NCBI GenBank assembly: GCA_947492885.1
Contig: CANLPK010000006.1
Span: 1-62,724, forward strand
DNA from: Bacteroidota bacterium
GTDB taxonomy: Bacteria > Bacteroidota > Bacteroidia > UKL13-3
Length of the DNA stretch: 62,724 nucleotides
Direction: 5' to 3'
Shown here: in pieces, positions 45,543-55,325 of the stretch
Position numbering within the stretch: the stretch's first letter is position 1
How the letters are laid out: each line of letters opens with the position of its first letter
The notes under the pieces: generated by a model
Databases searched by the model: none
What the model saw: the letters and a program-made list of their open reading frames with translations, nothing else
What the model was told of the DNA's origin: nothing
Position numbers and translations under genes: made by a program

Positions 45543-47090
45543 TTACTTGACAGTGAAAATGAGATTATTATTCACATTGCTTAAGGTGCCATTGGCCCCT
45601 CGAGCTTTGATATCATAGAACAATATCAAATCTCCTCGTTTACATTTGGAAATGCTTGACTTTATTTCGGCTGTTAATTGATTCCCCGCTCCCTGCATCT
45701 GCCCTTTGTTTTCACGTGATTTTATATAACATGAATAACTTATTACTTGATAGGATTGCGTGGTGATTGGGAAAAATTGGCCAAAGTCGCAACGCATAAA
45801 ATTAAAAGTAGATGCTTCTTCTACGGTTATGATGCCACCTGTTTTTCCATTGATGGAGTTTTCGAGTGGTGGCATGGGGCGAATATTAAATTGCTGAACA
45901 AAGTTTTTGGTGGTACCATCATCTGCTCTCGCCACCACATTAATACTTACAATTCTGTTTTGTGAGAGGCTGCTGGTTACCACATATTTTCCATTCCCAC
46001 CTGTTAAGTTTGCGTTGGTGGCGGTGGCACTAATTTGGTCGGGGCGATACCCTGGAACCGTGATGTCCACTGGGTTGTCGATGCCTGCATAAAACACACG
46101 CATATTCGCCACCGATACCGAAGCCTGTGGTGCAAATACTTGATACTCTCCATTGGCGGGATATGATTTTAAAATATTCGTCTCTGGGTCGGGCACCATA
46201 ATTTCTGCTTTATAATTAAATTTCCCCTCACTGTTTGGAATCACACGATAGATACCTTTACCATTCACCACATCAACGGGAGTTCCATTCACCATAATTT
46301 TATAGTTCGAATTATTGTTGAAGGCGGTTAAAAATATTTCTGCATTATATGGTTGCCCAGTAGATACCGACCCAAGTGGAGCGACAATGGTAGCTTGTAA
46401 TTCATTGAAATGATGTTGCTTCTCAAATATATTATCTGCAAGCTTCGCAATCACATCCGACTCTGTTTTCTTGGCATCATTCTGAACCTTGGTGAGATTG
46501 GCAAAGACTGCAGCCAAAGGCAATCTTTCGAATGATTCTTCAAGCCATGTTTTCTTTATCCCTTCTTCATTTGGGCTTGGCTCTGGAGTATATAAATCCG
46601 ATTTAATACTCGCGCGATCTTTTACATCTAATAAAGAAATCAGTTTCTCTCGTGTGGTATTTATTTTTTCCATGAGCTCTTTCCCTTTTTGGTGGTCGTC
46701 CTTTTCATTTAAGAAAAAACCCATGGCAGCATCCATATTATCAGCTTCTTTCAATTCACCGTTTTCTAATCGGCCTCCATTTTGTTTCAGGAAATAATTC
46801 TTAAGCTCATCCACATAAGAAATAAATTCTTCAGAAGTTTTCTTGGCTTCATACGCCCGATCCCTGTAGTCCTTGGCTTTGGCGCCTTGCTTTACCACTT
46901 CATCATCCATACCAGCAAGGAGTTTCGAGTTGGTATCATCCAGGTTCCTGCCCGAATTCTCCAGACTCGTTTCAAGTTTGTGAAATGCTTTTAATATTTC
47001 GGATGAAACATTTAGAGCCAGCATGGCGGTTAACACGAGGTACATCATGTTAATCATTTTCTGACGAGGTGTACTTTTTGCTTGTGACAT
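45543..47090 (-). CDS. gldM: T9SS/gliding motor protein GldM (PorM)
   Basis: This 515-residue protein has a short cytoplasmic N-terminus, one membrane helix (about 13-33, 'MINMMYLVLTAMLALNVS') and a long periplasmic part. The latter contains a helical domain (about 40-220) and three beta-rich domains, with 'ATIVAPLGSVSTGQPYNAEI', 'ASVSVANMRVFYAGIDNP' and 'SYQVISYSCYIKSRENKG'. GldM dimers span the periplasm and couple proton flow at GldL to the GldKN ring of the type IX secretion system. In most genomes it lies in a gldK-L-M-N operon; here neither gldL nor gldN is next to it. A 236-base gap precedes it and a terminator follows, so it is transcribed alone. Confidence 0.95.
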   Translation of the reverse strand: MSQAKSTPRQKMINMMYLVLTAMLALNVSSEILKAFHKLETSLENSGRNLDDTNSKLLAGMDDEVVKQGAKAKDYRDRAYEAKKTSEEFISYVDELKNYFLKQNGGRLENGELKEADNMDAAMGFFLNEKDDHQKGKELMEKINTTREKLISLLDVKDRASIKSDLYTPEPSPNEEGIKKTWLEESFERLPLAAVFANLTKVQNDAKKTESDVIAKLADNIFEKQHHFNELQATIVAPLGSVSTGQPYNAEIFLTAFNNNSNYKIMVNGTPVDVVNGKGIYRVIPNSEGKFNYKAEIMVPDPETNILKSYPANGEYQVFAPQASVSVANMRVFYAGIDNPVDITVPGYRPDQISATATNANLTGGNGKYVVTSSLSQNRIVSINVVARADDGTTKNFVQQFNIRPMPPLENSINGKTGGIITVEEASTFNFMRCDFGQFFPITTQSYQVISYSCYIKSRENKGQMQGAGNQLTAEIKSSISKCKRGDLILFYDIKARGANGTLSNVNNNLIFTVK

Positions 47091-47326
47091 AAATAGGTAG
47101 ATTTAATGTAATAGGTTTGATATTTAGCTTAGATAGTAAGCTCCTTCAAGGGCACAGCACTTTCAGGTGGCCATGAGGAATTTATTTTTTAATTCATCAT
47201 CACGCCATTTGAGGGCATCACAAAACACGAAAGATTCGAATAGCTAAACGGACGGAGAATACAATATCTGATTTACCTTATAACGCAGGTATTTGTAACT
47301 TATTGTAAAGAAAAAATGATAATTCT

Positions 47327-48142
47327 TTAAATGGTTTTTAAAACATCAGATACTGCTTCCATAAATGGGGTCTTAATTACGAGCATATGATCATCATTGA
47401 TTTTATGCAAGATGTCTTTGCCCAGTGCCTTTACGAGGTTATTGGTAAGTAATACAGGCATTACAAAATCGCTGCTGCCATAAAAAAGATGCACTGAGAT
47501 ATGATTGTCTTTAATTTTTTGAATCAACACTGGTGTTGGCACCAAAAGGTTTTTACACAATTTGATACGCTTTAAAATTAGGGCTCGTTTCTCTGGTGTA
47601 TCATTCTTTCCAAGATAAAAATCTCTTGCCTCCCGGTCAATCATTCCCATTAAATAACCAAGCTTGATCCCACCTAAAAATAATTTTGGGTGCTTTATAA
47701 AGTAGTTAATGATTTTATTCGTTTGCTTGATGCGAGATAAAATATCAATAATGGTTCCTCGCCTCAATCCATCGGCTGCTACTAAATATATAGCTTTTGT
47801 TTGATTGCTATAGGCTGCCATCAAACTCGTGGCCCATCGGCCGCCGAGACTGTATCCCATTACTGAGAATTGTTCAATCTTGTGTGTTTTAAAAAATATT
47901 TCGAAGATGTTTTTGAAATGATCTTTAGAGAATTCCTCTGTTTCCTTCCATTCACTTTCACCGTGGGAAAAAAGGTCGAAACTGTATACCGTGAAATGCT
48001 TTAACAATTCGGGCATGATATAATCGAAATTATAACAATTCCATCCATACCCATGAAAACAAATCAGAACAGGGGATTGAGTACCCTGTTTAGTATAATG
48101 TATTGTTGAGTTTTGGAAGTTAATAAAATGATGTTCCAACAT
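47327..48142 (-). CDS. alpha/beta-hydrolase fold protein
   Basis: This 271-residue protein has the oxyanion region 'ICFHGYGWN', nucleophile elbow 'MGYSLGGRWA' (Ser at about 97), catalytic Asp in 'FYGSSDFVMP' and His in 'NDDHMLVI', so the triad is complete. There is no signal peptide, suggesting a cytoplasmic enzyme. The substrate cannot be predicted; similar proteins include esterases, epoxide hydrolases and C-C hydrolases. It is divergent from the secreted esterase-like gene with only 41 bases between the start codons, so their promoters overlap. Confidence 0.9.
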   Translation of the reverse strand: MLEHHFINFQNSTIHYTKQGTQSPVLICFHGYGWNCYNFDYIMPELLKHFTVYSFDLFSHGESEWKETEEFSKDHFKNIFEIFFKTHKIEQFSVMGYSLGGRWATSLMAAYSNQTKAIYLVAADGLRRGTIIDILSRIKQTNKIINYFIKHPKLFLGGIKLGYLMGMIDREARDFYLGKNDTPEKRALILKRIKLCKNLLVPTPVLIQKIKDNHISVHLFYGSSDFVMPVLLTNNLVKALGKDILHKINDDHMLVIKTPFMEAVSDVLKTI

Positions 48143-48154
48143 GCCTTTAAATTC

Positions 48155-48162
48155 TATATTTG
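48155..48162 (+). promoter_or_regulatory. -7 element of the secreted esterase gene
   Basis: TATATTTG fits TAnnTTTG exactly and lies 22 bases before the ATG at 48184. It falls inside the 41-base gap to the divergent hydrolase gene. Confidence 0.5.
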
Positions 48163-48183
48163 TAAAAATACCGCTTTGTATTT

Positions 48184-49485
48184 ATGAAACGAATTCTTCT
48201 AAGTGCCTTTTTTTCAACATTCGTATGCCTCTTGTTCTCTCAAAATTATTGCATCAAGAACAGGTTTTCGAATACCCCATTATTTTCCGATTCGCAAATT
48301 CAAAAAGATTCCAATATTGTATTTGCTGTTGCTAAGCACTGGAACTCCACAGTAATGGATTCCTTAAGAATGGATATTTATTATCCCAATGCATCGGTGG
48401 AAACCTTACCCAAACGACCATTGATAGTATTCGCCTTTGGTGGTGGCTTCCTCGAAGGTAACCGATTCGATATGACCTACTTCTGTAAAGAATTTGCGAA
48501 GCGGGGTTATGTGACGGCTACTATCGATTATCGAATTGGCTGGAATTGCTTGAATGGTGCAGCTGCAGCACTCTGCTTGTGCAACGATTATATAGGAATG
48601 TATAATGCCACTTATCGTGCTATGCAAGACTTCAATGCATCGCTGCGTTTCTTGAGTTATAAGAGTGCGCAATATAAAATCGATACTAATTTTGTTTTTG
48701 TAAGCGGAGGAAGTGCTGGAAGTATTACCGCTATGAATGCCGCATTCACTAGCCAACAAGAGATTGATGCAAAGCTCAGCTGGGTACACTCGCAATTGGG
48801 AAGTATCGATTCGTCAGGCAATACCTATCCAAAGAATTATAAAATAAAAGGCATCCTCGATTTTTGTGGAGCCGTGTACGATACCTCCTTCATGAATGGG
48901 AATGCCAATATTTCTATTGTGAGTTTCCATGATTCTTCCGACTGTGTGGTGCCAGCCTATAGAGGTTATATCATCAATTGTACGGGCAATTGCTTTAACT
49001 TATTCCCGATGGAAGGCTCTGCACTCATCTACGCCAAAGCGATTAAGAGTGGCACTTGCGCCGAATTAAATATCAACCCAATCATAGCACATTGCGGTTC
49101 AAATCAACAATACGTAATAAAAAATGGGGCCTGCTTTTTAAAGCGAGTGCTCTGCAATACATGCAGCTCGGCTCGTTATAAAGATGAATCAAAGCCTGCC
49201 AGCTGTGATTCGATGGGCTTTGGAAGTGGAATTGAAAATACATATTCAAAAGGCGTGGCGGTATATCCCAATCCTACCCAATCAATCCTCAATATTGAGT
49301 TACAAGAGGAGCACGGCTTGGTGAGCTTGAGTTTGTATGATATTAATGGAAGACTTGCAATACAAAAGCAAGCAACTCAAAAAATTGTTTCAATGGATGT
49401 TTCTTATTTGCCTAATGGAGTTTACTTTCTGAGTGTTCAATCGAAAGAGCAAATCAATACGATTCGTGTAATTATCCAACGATAA
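48184..49485 (+). CDS. secreted carboxylesterase-like T9SS cargo protein
   Basis: This 433-residue protein begins with a signal peptide (MKRILLSAFFSTFVCLLFSQ). The alpha/beta-hydrolase domain spans about 35-330: oxyanion region 'IVFAFGGGFLEGNRF' (a variant of HGGG), nucleophile Ser in 'VSGGSAGSITAMNAA', 'FHDSSDCVVP' with the likely catalytic Asp, and a C-terminal His candidate in 'IIAHCGSN'. The end is a T9SS sorting domain ('VYPNPTQSILNI', 'LYDINGRLA', 'LPNGVYFLSV'). It is rich in Cys (about ten after the signal), consistent with extracellular disulfides. Likely a surface or released esterase; polymer versus small-ester substrate is open. Confidence 0.92.
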   Translation: MKRILLSAFFSTFVCLLFSQNYCIKNRFSNTPLFSDSQIQKDSNIVFAVAKHWNSTVMDSLRMDIYYPNASVETLPKRPLIVFAFGGGFLEGNRFDMTYFCKEFAKRGYVTATIDYRIGWNCLNGAAAALCLCNDYIGMYNATYRAMQDFNASLRFLSYKSAQYKIDTNFVFVSGGSAGSITAMNAAFTSQQEIDAKLSWVHSQLGSIDSSGNTYPKNYKIKGILDFCGAVYDTSFMNGNANISIVSFHDSSDCVVPAYRGYIINCTGNCFNLFPMEGSALIYAKAIKSGTCAELNINPIIAHCGSNQQYVIKNGACFLKRVLCNTCSSARYKDESKPASCDSMGFGSGIENTYSKGVAVYPNPTQSILNIELQEEHGLVSLSLYDINGRLAIQKQATQKIVSMDVSYLPNGVYFLSVQSKEQINTIRVIIQR

Positions 49486-49502
49486 TAAAAGTATAACTCA
49501 TA

Positions 49503-49536
49503 AAAAAAGCCTTTCAGTTTCTTGAAAGGCTTTTTT
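49503..49536. terminator. bidirectional intrinsic terminator
   Basis: AAAAAAGCCTTTCA pairs with TGAAAGGCTTTTTT around a 6-base loop. It lies between the converging esterase (ends 49485) and small Cys-rich protein (ends 49555) genes and serves both directions. Confidence 0.9.
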
Positions 49537-49554
49537 ATTTTTAAAACGATCGGC

Positions 49555-49803
49555 TTATTTAGGCGACTGAGTAGTAGTAGTTGTTGCAGGCTTTGCAGCA
49601 GGTGTTGGCGTTGTTGAAGAAGAAGAAGCTCCTTTCTTATCGCTGCATGATTTTTTCTCTTTACTGCAGCATGATTTTTTCTCACCAGCACATTCTTTCT
49701 TTGCAGCTGGAGCAGCAGCAGGTTTTGTAGTTGTTGGTCCTTGAGCGATGGCCATAGAAGCAACTAAAACAGTAGCTACGGCAAATGATAATAATTTTTT
49801 CAT
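49555..49803 (-). CDS. small secreted Lys/Cys-rich protein (82 aa)
   Basis: Signal peptide 'MKKLLSFAVATVLVASMAIAQ' leads into a low-complexity mature chain of about 61 residues. An Ala/Pro/Thr-rich stretch is followed by a core with four Cys among Lys and Glu ('KKECAGEKKSCCSKEKKSC'), then a Ser/Thr/Pro/Ala tail. The Cys/Lys core suggests metal or disulfide chemistry, and the flanks look like flexible linkers. The terminator just downstream and the clean signal peptide argue for a real gene; a longer frame on the same strand (49437-49763) has Leu-repeat composition and is an artefact of the same low-complexity DNA. No known function. Confidence 0.7.
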   Translation of the reverse strand: MKKLLSFAVATVLVASMAIAQGPTTTKPAAAPAAKKECAGEKKSCCSKEKKSCSDKKGASSSSTTPTPAAKPATTTTTQSPK

Positions 49804-49935
49804 GATGAATATGATCGATTAAATATTGGATTTAAATTTAGTATTACAAATGTAAGTGTTTTTTTTGAACTCCAAGAGTATTAACAAATGATAATTGGTA
49901 AGTATTTGGTCATAAATTGATCGGTTGTAGGAGGC

Positions 49936-50586
49936 TTAAGATAGCTCGGCAATGACACTAACTCCGCCTTTCACCACCTCTTGCAGGCTCACATTGATTT
50001 TGGTTCCCAATGGGAAATACAAATCAACACGAGATCCAAACTTAATAAATCCCATCTCACCACCAGTCACCGCCTTATCACCTTCCTTACTGTACATCAC
50101 AATGCGTCGGGCCATGGCGCCAGCAATCTGACGGAAAAGCACTGCTGTCTTATCATTCTTCACAACCACCGTGGTGCGCTCATTTTCGGTCGACGATTTA
50201 GGATGCCAGGCCACTAAATACTTTCCTGGATGGTATTTGGCGTAATCTACTACACCACTTATTGGATAGCGATTCACATGTACGTTAAATGGCGACATGA
50301 AAATAGAAACCTGGATGCGCTTGTCTTTGAAATATTCGGGTTCTTCCACTTCTTCAATCACCACTACTTTCCCATCGGCAGGAGCAATCACCTGATTGGC
50401 ATTGGCTACAGTTTGGCGAGGTGGATTGCGGAAAAACTGTAATACAATAACCATCACTCCCATACTCAAAACAACAACTGCCTTAAATAACCATTCGGGG
50501 GCAATGGCATGCGTACCATAACATAAGAGAGTAAGTACTCCTAAACTTATTAAAATGGTTGGATATCCTTCTTTGTGTAAAAACAT
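49936..50586 (-). CDS. psd: phosphatidylserine decarboxylase
   Basis: This 216-residue short-form (archaeal/Bacteroidota-type) proenzyme has an N-terminal membrane helical hairpin (about 8-50), then 'ANQVIAPADGKVVVIEEV', 'VSIFMSPFNVHVNRYPISG' and 'NERTTVVVKNDK'. The self-cleavage site is Gly184-Ser185 in 'KFGSRVDLYFPLG', which generates the pyruvoyl group. It makes phosphatidylethanolamine from phosphatidylserine at the inner membrane. It is the last gene of the leftward lepA-tyrS-B12-psd cluster. The phosphatidylserine synthase gene is not recognised in the window; the CDP-alcohol transferase at 58997 is one possibility. Confidence 0.94.
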   Translation of the reverse strand: MFLHKEGYPTILISLGVLTLLCYGTHAIAPEWLFKAVVVLSMGVMVIVLQFFRNPPRQTVANANQVIAPADGKVVVIEEVEEPEYFKDKRIQVSIFMSPFNVHVNRYPISGVVDYAKYHPGKYLVAWHPKSSTENERTTVVVKNDKTAVLFRQIAGAMARRIVMYSKEGDKAVTGGEMGFIKFGSRVDLYFPLGTKINVSLQEVVKGGVSVIAELS

Positions 50587-50630
50587 AATTACGATCTAAA
50601 TAAATTAAAAAATTAAATTTTGATTGGGGT

Positions 50631-51038
50631 TTAGAAACTGCGATTGTCTTTCACCCACTGACGAATATAATCAGCTATTTCATGCATGGGCGTTCCGGGA
50701 GGAAATAACTCTCCAACACCTTGGGCTTTGAGCTTTTGCATGTCTTCATCAGGAATGATGCCGCCACCAGTGAGCAATACATCATTCATGTTTTTCTCTT
50801 TCATCAACTGTAGAATTTTTGGAAAAACGGTATTGTGCGCTCCACTCAAAATACTGACACCAATCGCGTCAACATCTTCTTGCAATGCGGTATTTACCAC
50901 CATCTCCGCTGTTTGGCGCAAGCCAGTATAAATAACTTCCATGCCGGCATCACGCAAGGAGGTGGCAATTACTTTGGCCCCTCTATCGTGGCCATCAAGG
51001 CCAACTTTTGCTACAAGTACTCGTATCGGACGGTTCAT
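50631..51038 (-). CDS. stand-alone cobalamin (B12)-binding domain protein
   Basis: This 135-residue protein consists only of the B12-binding domain found at the C-terminus of methylmalonyl-CoA mutase. It has the DxHxxG motif in '[10 protein letters not shown]' (lower axial ligand His17), the 'GVSILSGAH' SxL-type segment and 'LLTGGGIIP'. In Bacteroidota such small subunits pair with a separate mutase catalytic chain or an isobutyryl-CoA/ethylmalonyl-CoA-type mutase. No catalytic subunit is adjacent, so it must act in trans. It lies 44 bases upstream of psd and 43 downstream of tyrS; likely one transcript, with no obvious functional link. Confidence 0.9.
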   Translation of the reverse strand: MNRPIRVLVAKVGLDGHDRGAKVIATSLRDAGMEVIYTGLRQTAEMVVNTALQEDVDAIGVSILSGAHNTVFPKILQLMKEKNMNDVLLTGGGIIPDEDMQKLKAQGVGELFPPGTPMHEIADYIRQWVKDNRSF

Positions 51039-51081
51039 CTTTTTAGTTGATTTAACGTGTGATTAAAACTTTTCGAAGGAC

Positions 51082-52365
51082 TTATTTTATTGTAAAAGAG
51101 AAATAATTCTTCTTGCCACTTTGTACTAAAATATATTTTTCCTTAATGATATTTTCTTCATTAACGATGAGGTTTATATCATTAATCTTCGACTTATTGA
51201 TACTTACGCCACCTCCTTCAATCAATCGTTTGGCTTCGCCTTTCGATTTAGAGATGGTGGAATGGGTGGCTAATAAATCCATGATTCCAATACCAGCGCT
51301 AAGAATGCTTCGTTCAATCTCAAATTGCTTGATACTATCGGCTACTTCTTCAAATACACTGTCAGGCAAGGCTGCTAAACCATCAATCGTATTGCCAAAG
51401 AGTGCTTCTGATGCGGCTTTGGCTTGTATTAATGCTTCAGCACTATGTACTCGGGTTGTGATTTCATCAGCCAGTGCTTTTTGTAATATTCGTAAATGCG
51501 GCGCTGCCAAATGTTCCGCTTCAATGGCTTCTATCTCTTCCTTGTTTTTCAATGAGAAGATTCGGATATATGTAGCTACATCGGCATCGGCGGCATTGAG
51601 CCAGAACTGATAAAATTTATATGGCGATGTACGTTTTGGGTCGAGCCATACATTGCCTCCTTCGGTTTTGCCAAACTTGGTTCCATCGGCTTTCTTAATC
51701 AATGGGGTGGTTAATGCAAATGCTTCTCCTCCATCTTTACGGCGAATGAGTTCGGTTCCTGTTACTATATTGCCCCATTGGTCGCTTCCCCCCATCTGTA
51801 TCATTACCCCATGGTTTTTCCATAGGTAGTAGAAATCGTATCCCTGCACCAGCTGATAACTAAATTCGGTGAAGCTCATGCCTGTTTCCAGTCTCGATTT
51901 CACAGAATCCTTGGCCATCATATAATTCACGCTTAAATGCTTTCCAATATCACGAATGAAATCAAGGAAAGTCATCGTCTTAAACCAATCGTAATTGTTT
52001 ACGATGATGGCTCCATTCTCTCCAGTAAAGTCTAGGAATTTCTCCAGCTGTGCTTTCTGACAACTTAGGTTATGATTCAATGTTGCTTCATCAAGCAAAT
52101 TACGCTCTGCACTTTTTCCACTTGGGTCGCCTACCATTCCGGTGGCTCCGCCTACCAGAGCAATTGGCTTGTGGCCGCAACGCTGAAAATGCAATAGCGA
52201 CATGATTTGTACGAGGTTCCCAACGCCTAATGAGTCGGCTGTAGGATCGAATCCGATATAACCAGTTGTCATGCCTCGATTCAATAATTCTTCGGTACCG
52301 GGCATAATATCATGCAACATGCCCCTCCATTTTAATTCATCGATATAATTTTTGATCGTACTCAT
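51082..52365 (-). CDS. tyrS: tyrosyl-tRNA synthetase
   Basis: This 427-residue class I synthetase has 'GFDPTADSLGVGNLVQIM' with a HIGH-like 'GVGN' (canonical HVGN is altered to GVGN), 'GGSDQWGNIVTG' (tyrosine and tRNA recognition), and the KMSKS-equivalent 'KFGKT'. A C-terminal S4 RNA-binding domain (about 355-427; 'EAKRLIEGGGVSINKSK') completes it. Length is normal for TyrRS of the bacterial TyrRS-1 type. It starts 7 bases after the lepA stop and is probably co-transcribed. Confidence 0.96.
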   Translation of the reverse strand: MSTIKNYIDELKWRGMLHDIMPGTEELLNRGMTTGYIGFDPTADSLGVGNLVQIMSLLHFQRCGHKPIALVGGATGMVGDPSGKSAERNLLDEATLNHNLSCQKAQLEKFLDFTGENGAIIVNNYDWFKTMTFLDFIRDIGKHLSVNYMMAKDSVKSRLETGMSFTEFSYQLVQGYDFYYLWKNHGVMIQMGGSDQWGNIVTGTELIRRKDGGEAFALTTPLIKKADGTKFGKTEGGNVWLDPKRTSPYKFYQFWLNAADADVATYIRIFSLKNKEEIEAIEAEHLAAPHLRILQKALADEITTRVHSAEALIQAKAASEALFGNTIDGLAALPDSVFEEVADSIKQFEIERSILSAGIGIMDLLATHSTISKSKGEAKRLIEGGGVSINKSKINDINLIVNEENIIKEKYILVQSGKKNYFSFTIK

Positions 52366-52372
52366 TTAATAT

Positions 52373-54160
52373 TTAATCAAGTTTCAATACTGCCATGAAC
52401 GCCGATTGTGGAATTTCAACATTTCCTACCTGGCGCATACGTTTCTTACCAGCTTTTTGCTTTTCAAGTAATTTACGTTTACGAGAAATATCACCTCCAT
52501 AACACTTCGCGGTTACATCTTTACGCATGGCACTGATGGTTTCGCGGGATATAATTTTAGATCCAATCGCAGCTTGAATGGCGATTTCAAATTGTTGGCG
52601 AGGAATTAATTCTTTTAATTTCTCACATATTTTTTTACCCCAATCATATGCTTTATCGCGATGAATTACCGCGCTCAAAGCATCCACTGGCTCCTTGTTA
52701 AGCATGATATCAAGTTTCACCAAGTGACTCTCACGATATCCAATGGGATGGTAATCGAGGGATGCATAACCTCTCGAAATTGATTTTAATTTATCGAAGA
52801 AATCGAATACAATTTCACCCATCGGCATCTCAAAATTAAGTTCCACACGGTCGGTGGTTAAGAAATGCTGATTACCAATGATACCGCGCTTTTGAATACA
52901 TAATGAGATAATGCCTCCCATGTATTCGCTCTTGGTAATTATTTGCGCTTTGATATAAGGTTCTTCTACGTAATCGGTTTTCGATGGGTCGGGTAAATCG
53001 CTTGGGTTGTTTACAATGACCTCTTCACCATTGGTAAGAAATGCTTTGTAACTCACATTGGGAACCGTAGTAATTACGGTCATATTGAATTCTCTCTCCA
53101 ATCGTTCTTGAATAATTTCCATATGAAGCATTCCTAAGAATCCGCAACGGAAACCAAATCCTAGGGCTGCCGATGATTCCGGTTCAAAAACCAAGGAAGC
53201 ATCATTCAGCTGGAGCTTGGCCATGCTCTCGCGTAATTCTTCAAAATCGTCGGTATCTACCGGGTAGATTCCCGCGAATACCATAGGTTTCACATCCTCA
53301 AATCCCTGAATCGACTCCGAGCAAGGGTCGGCCACATTGGTAATCGTATCACCCACTTTTACCTCTTTGGCGGCTTTAATACCCGATATGATATAACCTA
53401 CATCGCCCGTCTTTACTACATCGCGAGGTTCTTTTTCGATACGTAATACGCCAATCTCTTCTGCAAAATATTCTTTTTCTGTGTTCACAAATTTCACTCG
53501 GTCGCCTTTACGCATCTCCCCATCTACAATTTTGAAATAGGCGATGATACCTCGGAAGGAGTTGAAAACGGAATCGAAGATCAATGCCTTCAAAGGTGCT
53601 TTTTCATTGCCTTTTGGAGGTGGTACCCGATCGATGATGGCATTGATAATATCGTAAACCCCTTCTCCGGTTTTGCCACTGGCACGTAAAATATCTTCGT
53701 ATTTGCAACCAATCAAGGCTACAATTTGGTCGCTCACTTCTTCAGGCATAGAGCCAGGAAGGTCGATTTTATTAAGTACTGGGATAATCTCTAAATTATT
53801 TTCAAGTGCCAAATACAAGTTCGAGATAGTTTGCGCTTGAATTCCTTGCGATGAATCAACAATTAGAAGGGCTCCTTCACAAGCGGCGATACTTCGCGAT
53901 ACTTCATAAGCAAAATCAACGTGCCCTGGAGTATCGATCAAATTTAAAACGTAAGGTTGGTTTTTATAAATATAGTCCATCTGAATCGCATGACTCTTGA
54001 TGGTTATTCCGCGCTCACGTTCAATATCCATATCATCTAAAATCTGCGCTTTTTGGTCGCGCTGACTCACCGTCTTGGTATATTCTAAAAGACGGTCTGC
54101 TAAAGTGCTCTTGCCATGGTCGATATGGGCTATAATACAAAAGTTGCGTATATGCTGCAT
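52373..54160 (-). CDS. lepA: elongation factor 4 (LepA)
   Basis: This 595-residue GTPase is of normal LepA length. G1 is '[16 protein letters not shown]', G2/switch '[14 protein letters not shown]', G3 '[10 protein letters not shown]', G4 'VLNKIDLPG'. EF-G-like domains II, III and V follow, and the LepA-specific C-terminal domain ends '[24 protein letters not shown]'. It back-translocates or assists ribosomes under stress. It is the first gene of the leftward cluster. The 54161-54416 interval upstream carries no gene I can support. Confidence 0.98.
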   Translation of the reverse strand: MQHIRNFCIIAHIDHGKSTLADRLLEYTKTVSQRDQKAQILDDMDIERERGITIKSHAIQMDYIYKNQPYVLNLIDTPGHVDFAYEVSRSIAACEGALLIVDSSQGIQAQTISNLYLALENNLEIIPVLNKIDLPGSMPEEVSDQIVALIGCKYEDILRASGKTGEGVYDIINAIIDRVPPPKGNEKAPLKALIFDSVFNSFRGIIAYFKIVDGEMRKGDRVKFVNTEKEYFAEEIGVLRIEKEPRDVVKTGDVGYIISGIKAAKEVKVGDTITNVADPCSESIQGFEDVKPMVFAGIYPVDTDDFEELRESMAKLQLNDASLVFEPESSAALGFGFRCGFLGMLHMEIIQERLEREFNMTVITTVPNVSYKAFLTNGEEVIVNNPSDLPDPSKTDYVEEPYIKAQIITKSEYMGGIISLCIQKRGIIGNQHFLTTDRVELNFEMPMGEIVFDFFDKLKSISRGYASLDYHPIGYRESHLVKLDIMLNKEPVDALSAVIHRDKAYDWGKKICEKLKELIPRQQFEIAIQAAIGSKIISRETISAMRKDVTAKCYGGDISRKRKLLEKQKAGKKRMRQVGNVEIPQSAFMAVLKLD

Positions 54161-54416
54161 GAAGGGATTCTAAGGTAAAATTTCAAAACGCGAAGATAAG
54201 GAAAAGGAGGGAGGAAAAGGAAAGCGCTGTTTAAATGAATATGGGAAGATTTTGTGCTTTTGTCAAGTTTGGGTCATCCCCCTTTTTTAGGTCGAATGAA
54301 ATGTCATTTTAGACTATTACAATTGTATTACCTTATTCGTCATTCCTTGCTAAAAGGATACACATTATCTGCTAATTTTAGGACAAGCTTTTGGGAACAT
54401 CGAATTCTGATTTTTT

Positions 54417-55148
54417 TCAGAATCGAGTTTCTAAATAATGTGGTAAAATCGCTCTCCAGGTAGGCCAGTCGTGTTTCCATTCATGTCCCCATACATCGAG
54501 TTCATAAGTAATTCCTTTGCTGTAAAGCACCCCTGCAAATTTCTTCGACGATTCAGGATCTTCATAAGCGCCACTGCCGGTAACAATATGAATATGCTTG
54601 CTTTTTTGAATATTATTCAAAATACTTTCATCGGTTAAATTCGGGATGTACTGCATTGGCGAGTTGAAATACACTTGTTCATCGTGATAGCCTTTGGTGT
54701 ATTCGGCTAAATCGTATACTCCACTCATCGCGATAACCCCATCAATTAAATCGGGGCGTTTTAAGAAGAGGTTCATGCTATGCAAAGCCCCAAACGAAGC
54801 CCCACAAAGTATTATAGGTGTTTCTTTAGATGTGTTCTTCTTGATGAAAGGAAGCACCTCATTATAAATATACTCGTTAAACTGGTTGTGACGAATGGCT
54901 TTATGCGCTCCTTCCATATTATTATTGAGCCAGCTTTCGTTATTGATGCTATTCACTGAAAACACACGCACCTTGCCTCCATCGATATAAGGAGCGAGCA
55001 CATCCATCATTTGGAAACGTTCATATTCGAGGTAATCGGCAGCGGCGGTAGGTACAAAAAGTAGTGCAAATCCGGCATGTCCGTAGGATACAATAGGCAT
55101 CTCCGACTGAAGTGCCAGGCTAAACCAACTCGTAATTTCTCTATTCAT
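54417..55148 (-). CDS. esterase (EstD/putative esterase family)
   Basis: This 243-residue alpha/beta hydrolase matches the family PF00756-type 'esterase' short proteins: 'YGHAGFALLFVPTAAADYLEYE', nucleophile Ser in 'ILCGASFGALHSMN', an Asp candidate in 'GSGAYEDPESS' and a C-terminal His in 'VWGHEWKHDWPTWR'. There is no signal peptide, so it is cytoplasmic. Homologues hydrolyse acyl esters of small or phospho-sugar substrates; here the substrate is unknown. It is a single gene between lepA and the radical SAM gene, all leftward. Confidence 0.9.
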   Translation of the reverse strand: MNREITSWFSLALQSEMPIVSYGHAGFALLFVPTAAADYLEYERFQMMDVLAPYIDGGKVRVFSVNSINNESWLNNNMEGAHKAIRHNQFNEYIYNEVLPFIKKNTSKETPIILCGASFGALHSMNLFLKRPDLIDGVIAMSGVYDLAEYTKGYHDEQVYFNSPMQYIPNLTDESILNNIQKSKHIHIVTGSGAYEDPESSKKFAGVLYSKGITYELDVWGHEWKHDWPTWRAILPHYLETRF

Positions 55149-55325
55149 GATTTTTTAATTTCAGTTATTGTGATAAAGCAAAGATGTTAAATTATTTGAT
55201 AATTCCTAAGAGAAAGTGGGCGCGAGGTTTGATTTCTTCTAAAGATAGAAAATTCTTGTTTCAATGAAAAAGGAGCTTGATCAAAGCTGCCTAATTGAAA
55301 ATTATCCAATGAACTCTATTTATAT

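Noticed and set aside
49437-49763. Leucine/lysine-repeat minus-strand reading frame (about 108 codons)
   Set aside because: It is the same low-complexity DNA as the small secreted Cys-rich gene read in another frame and runs through the terminator; the composition is an artefact.
52373-54160. Idea that lepA-tyrS-B12-psd is a functional pathway operon
   Set aside because: The spacing supports co-transcription, but the products act in unrelated processes, so I report only the arrangement.
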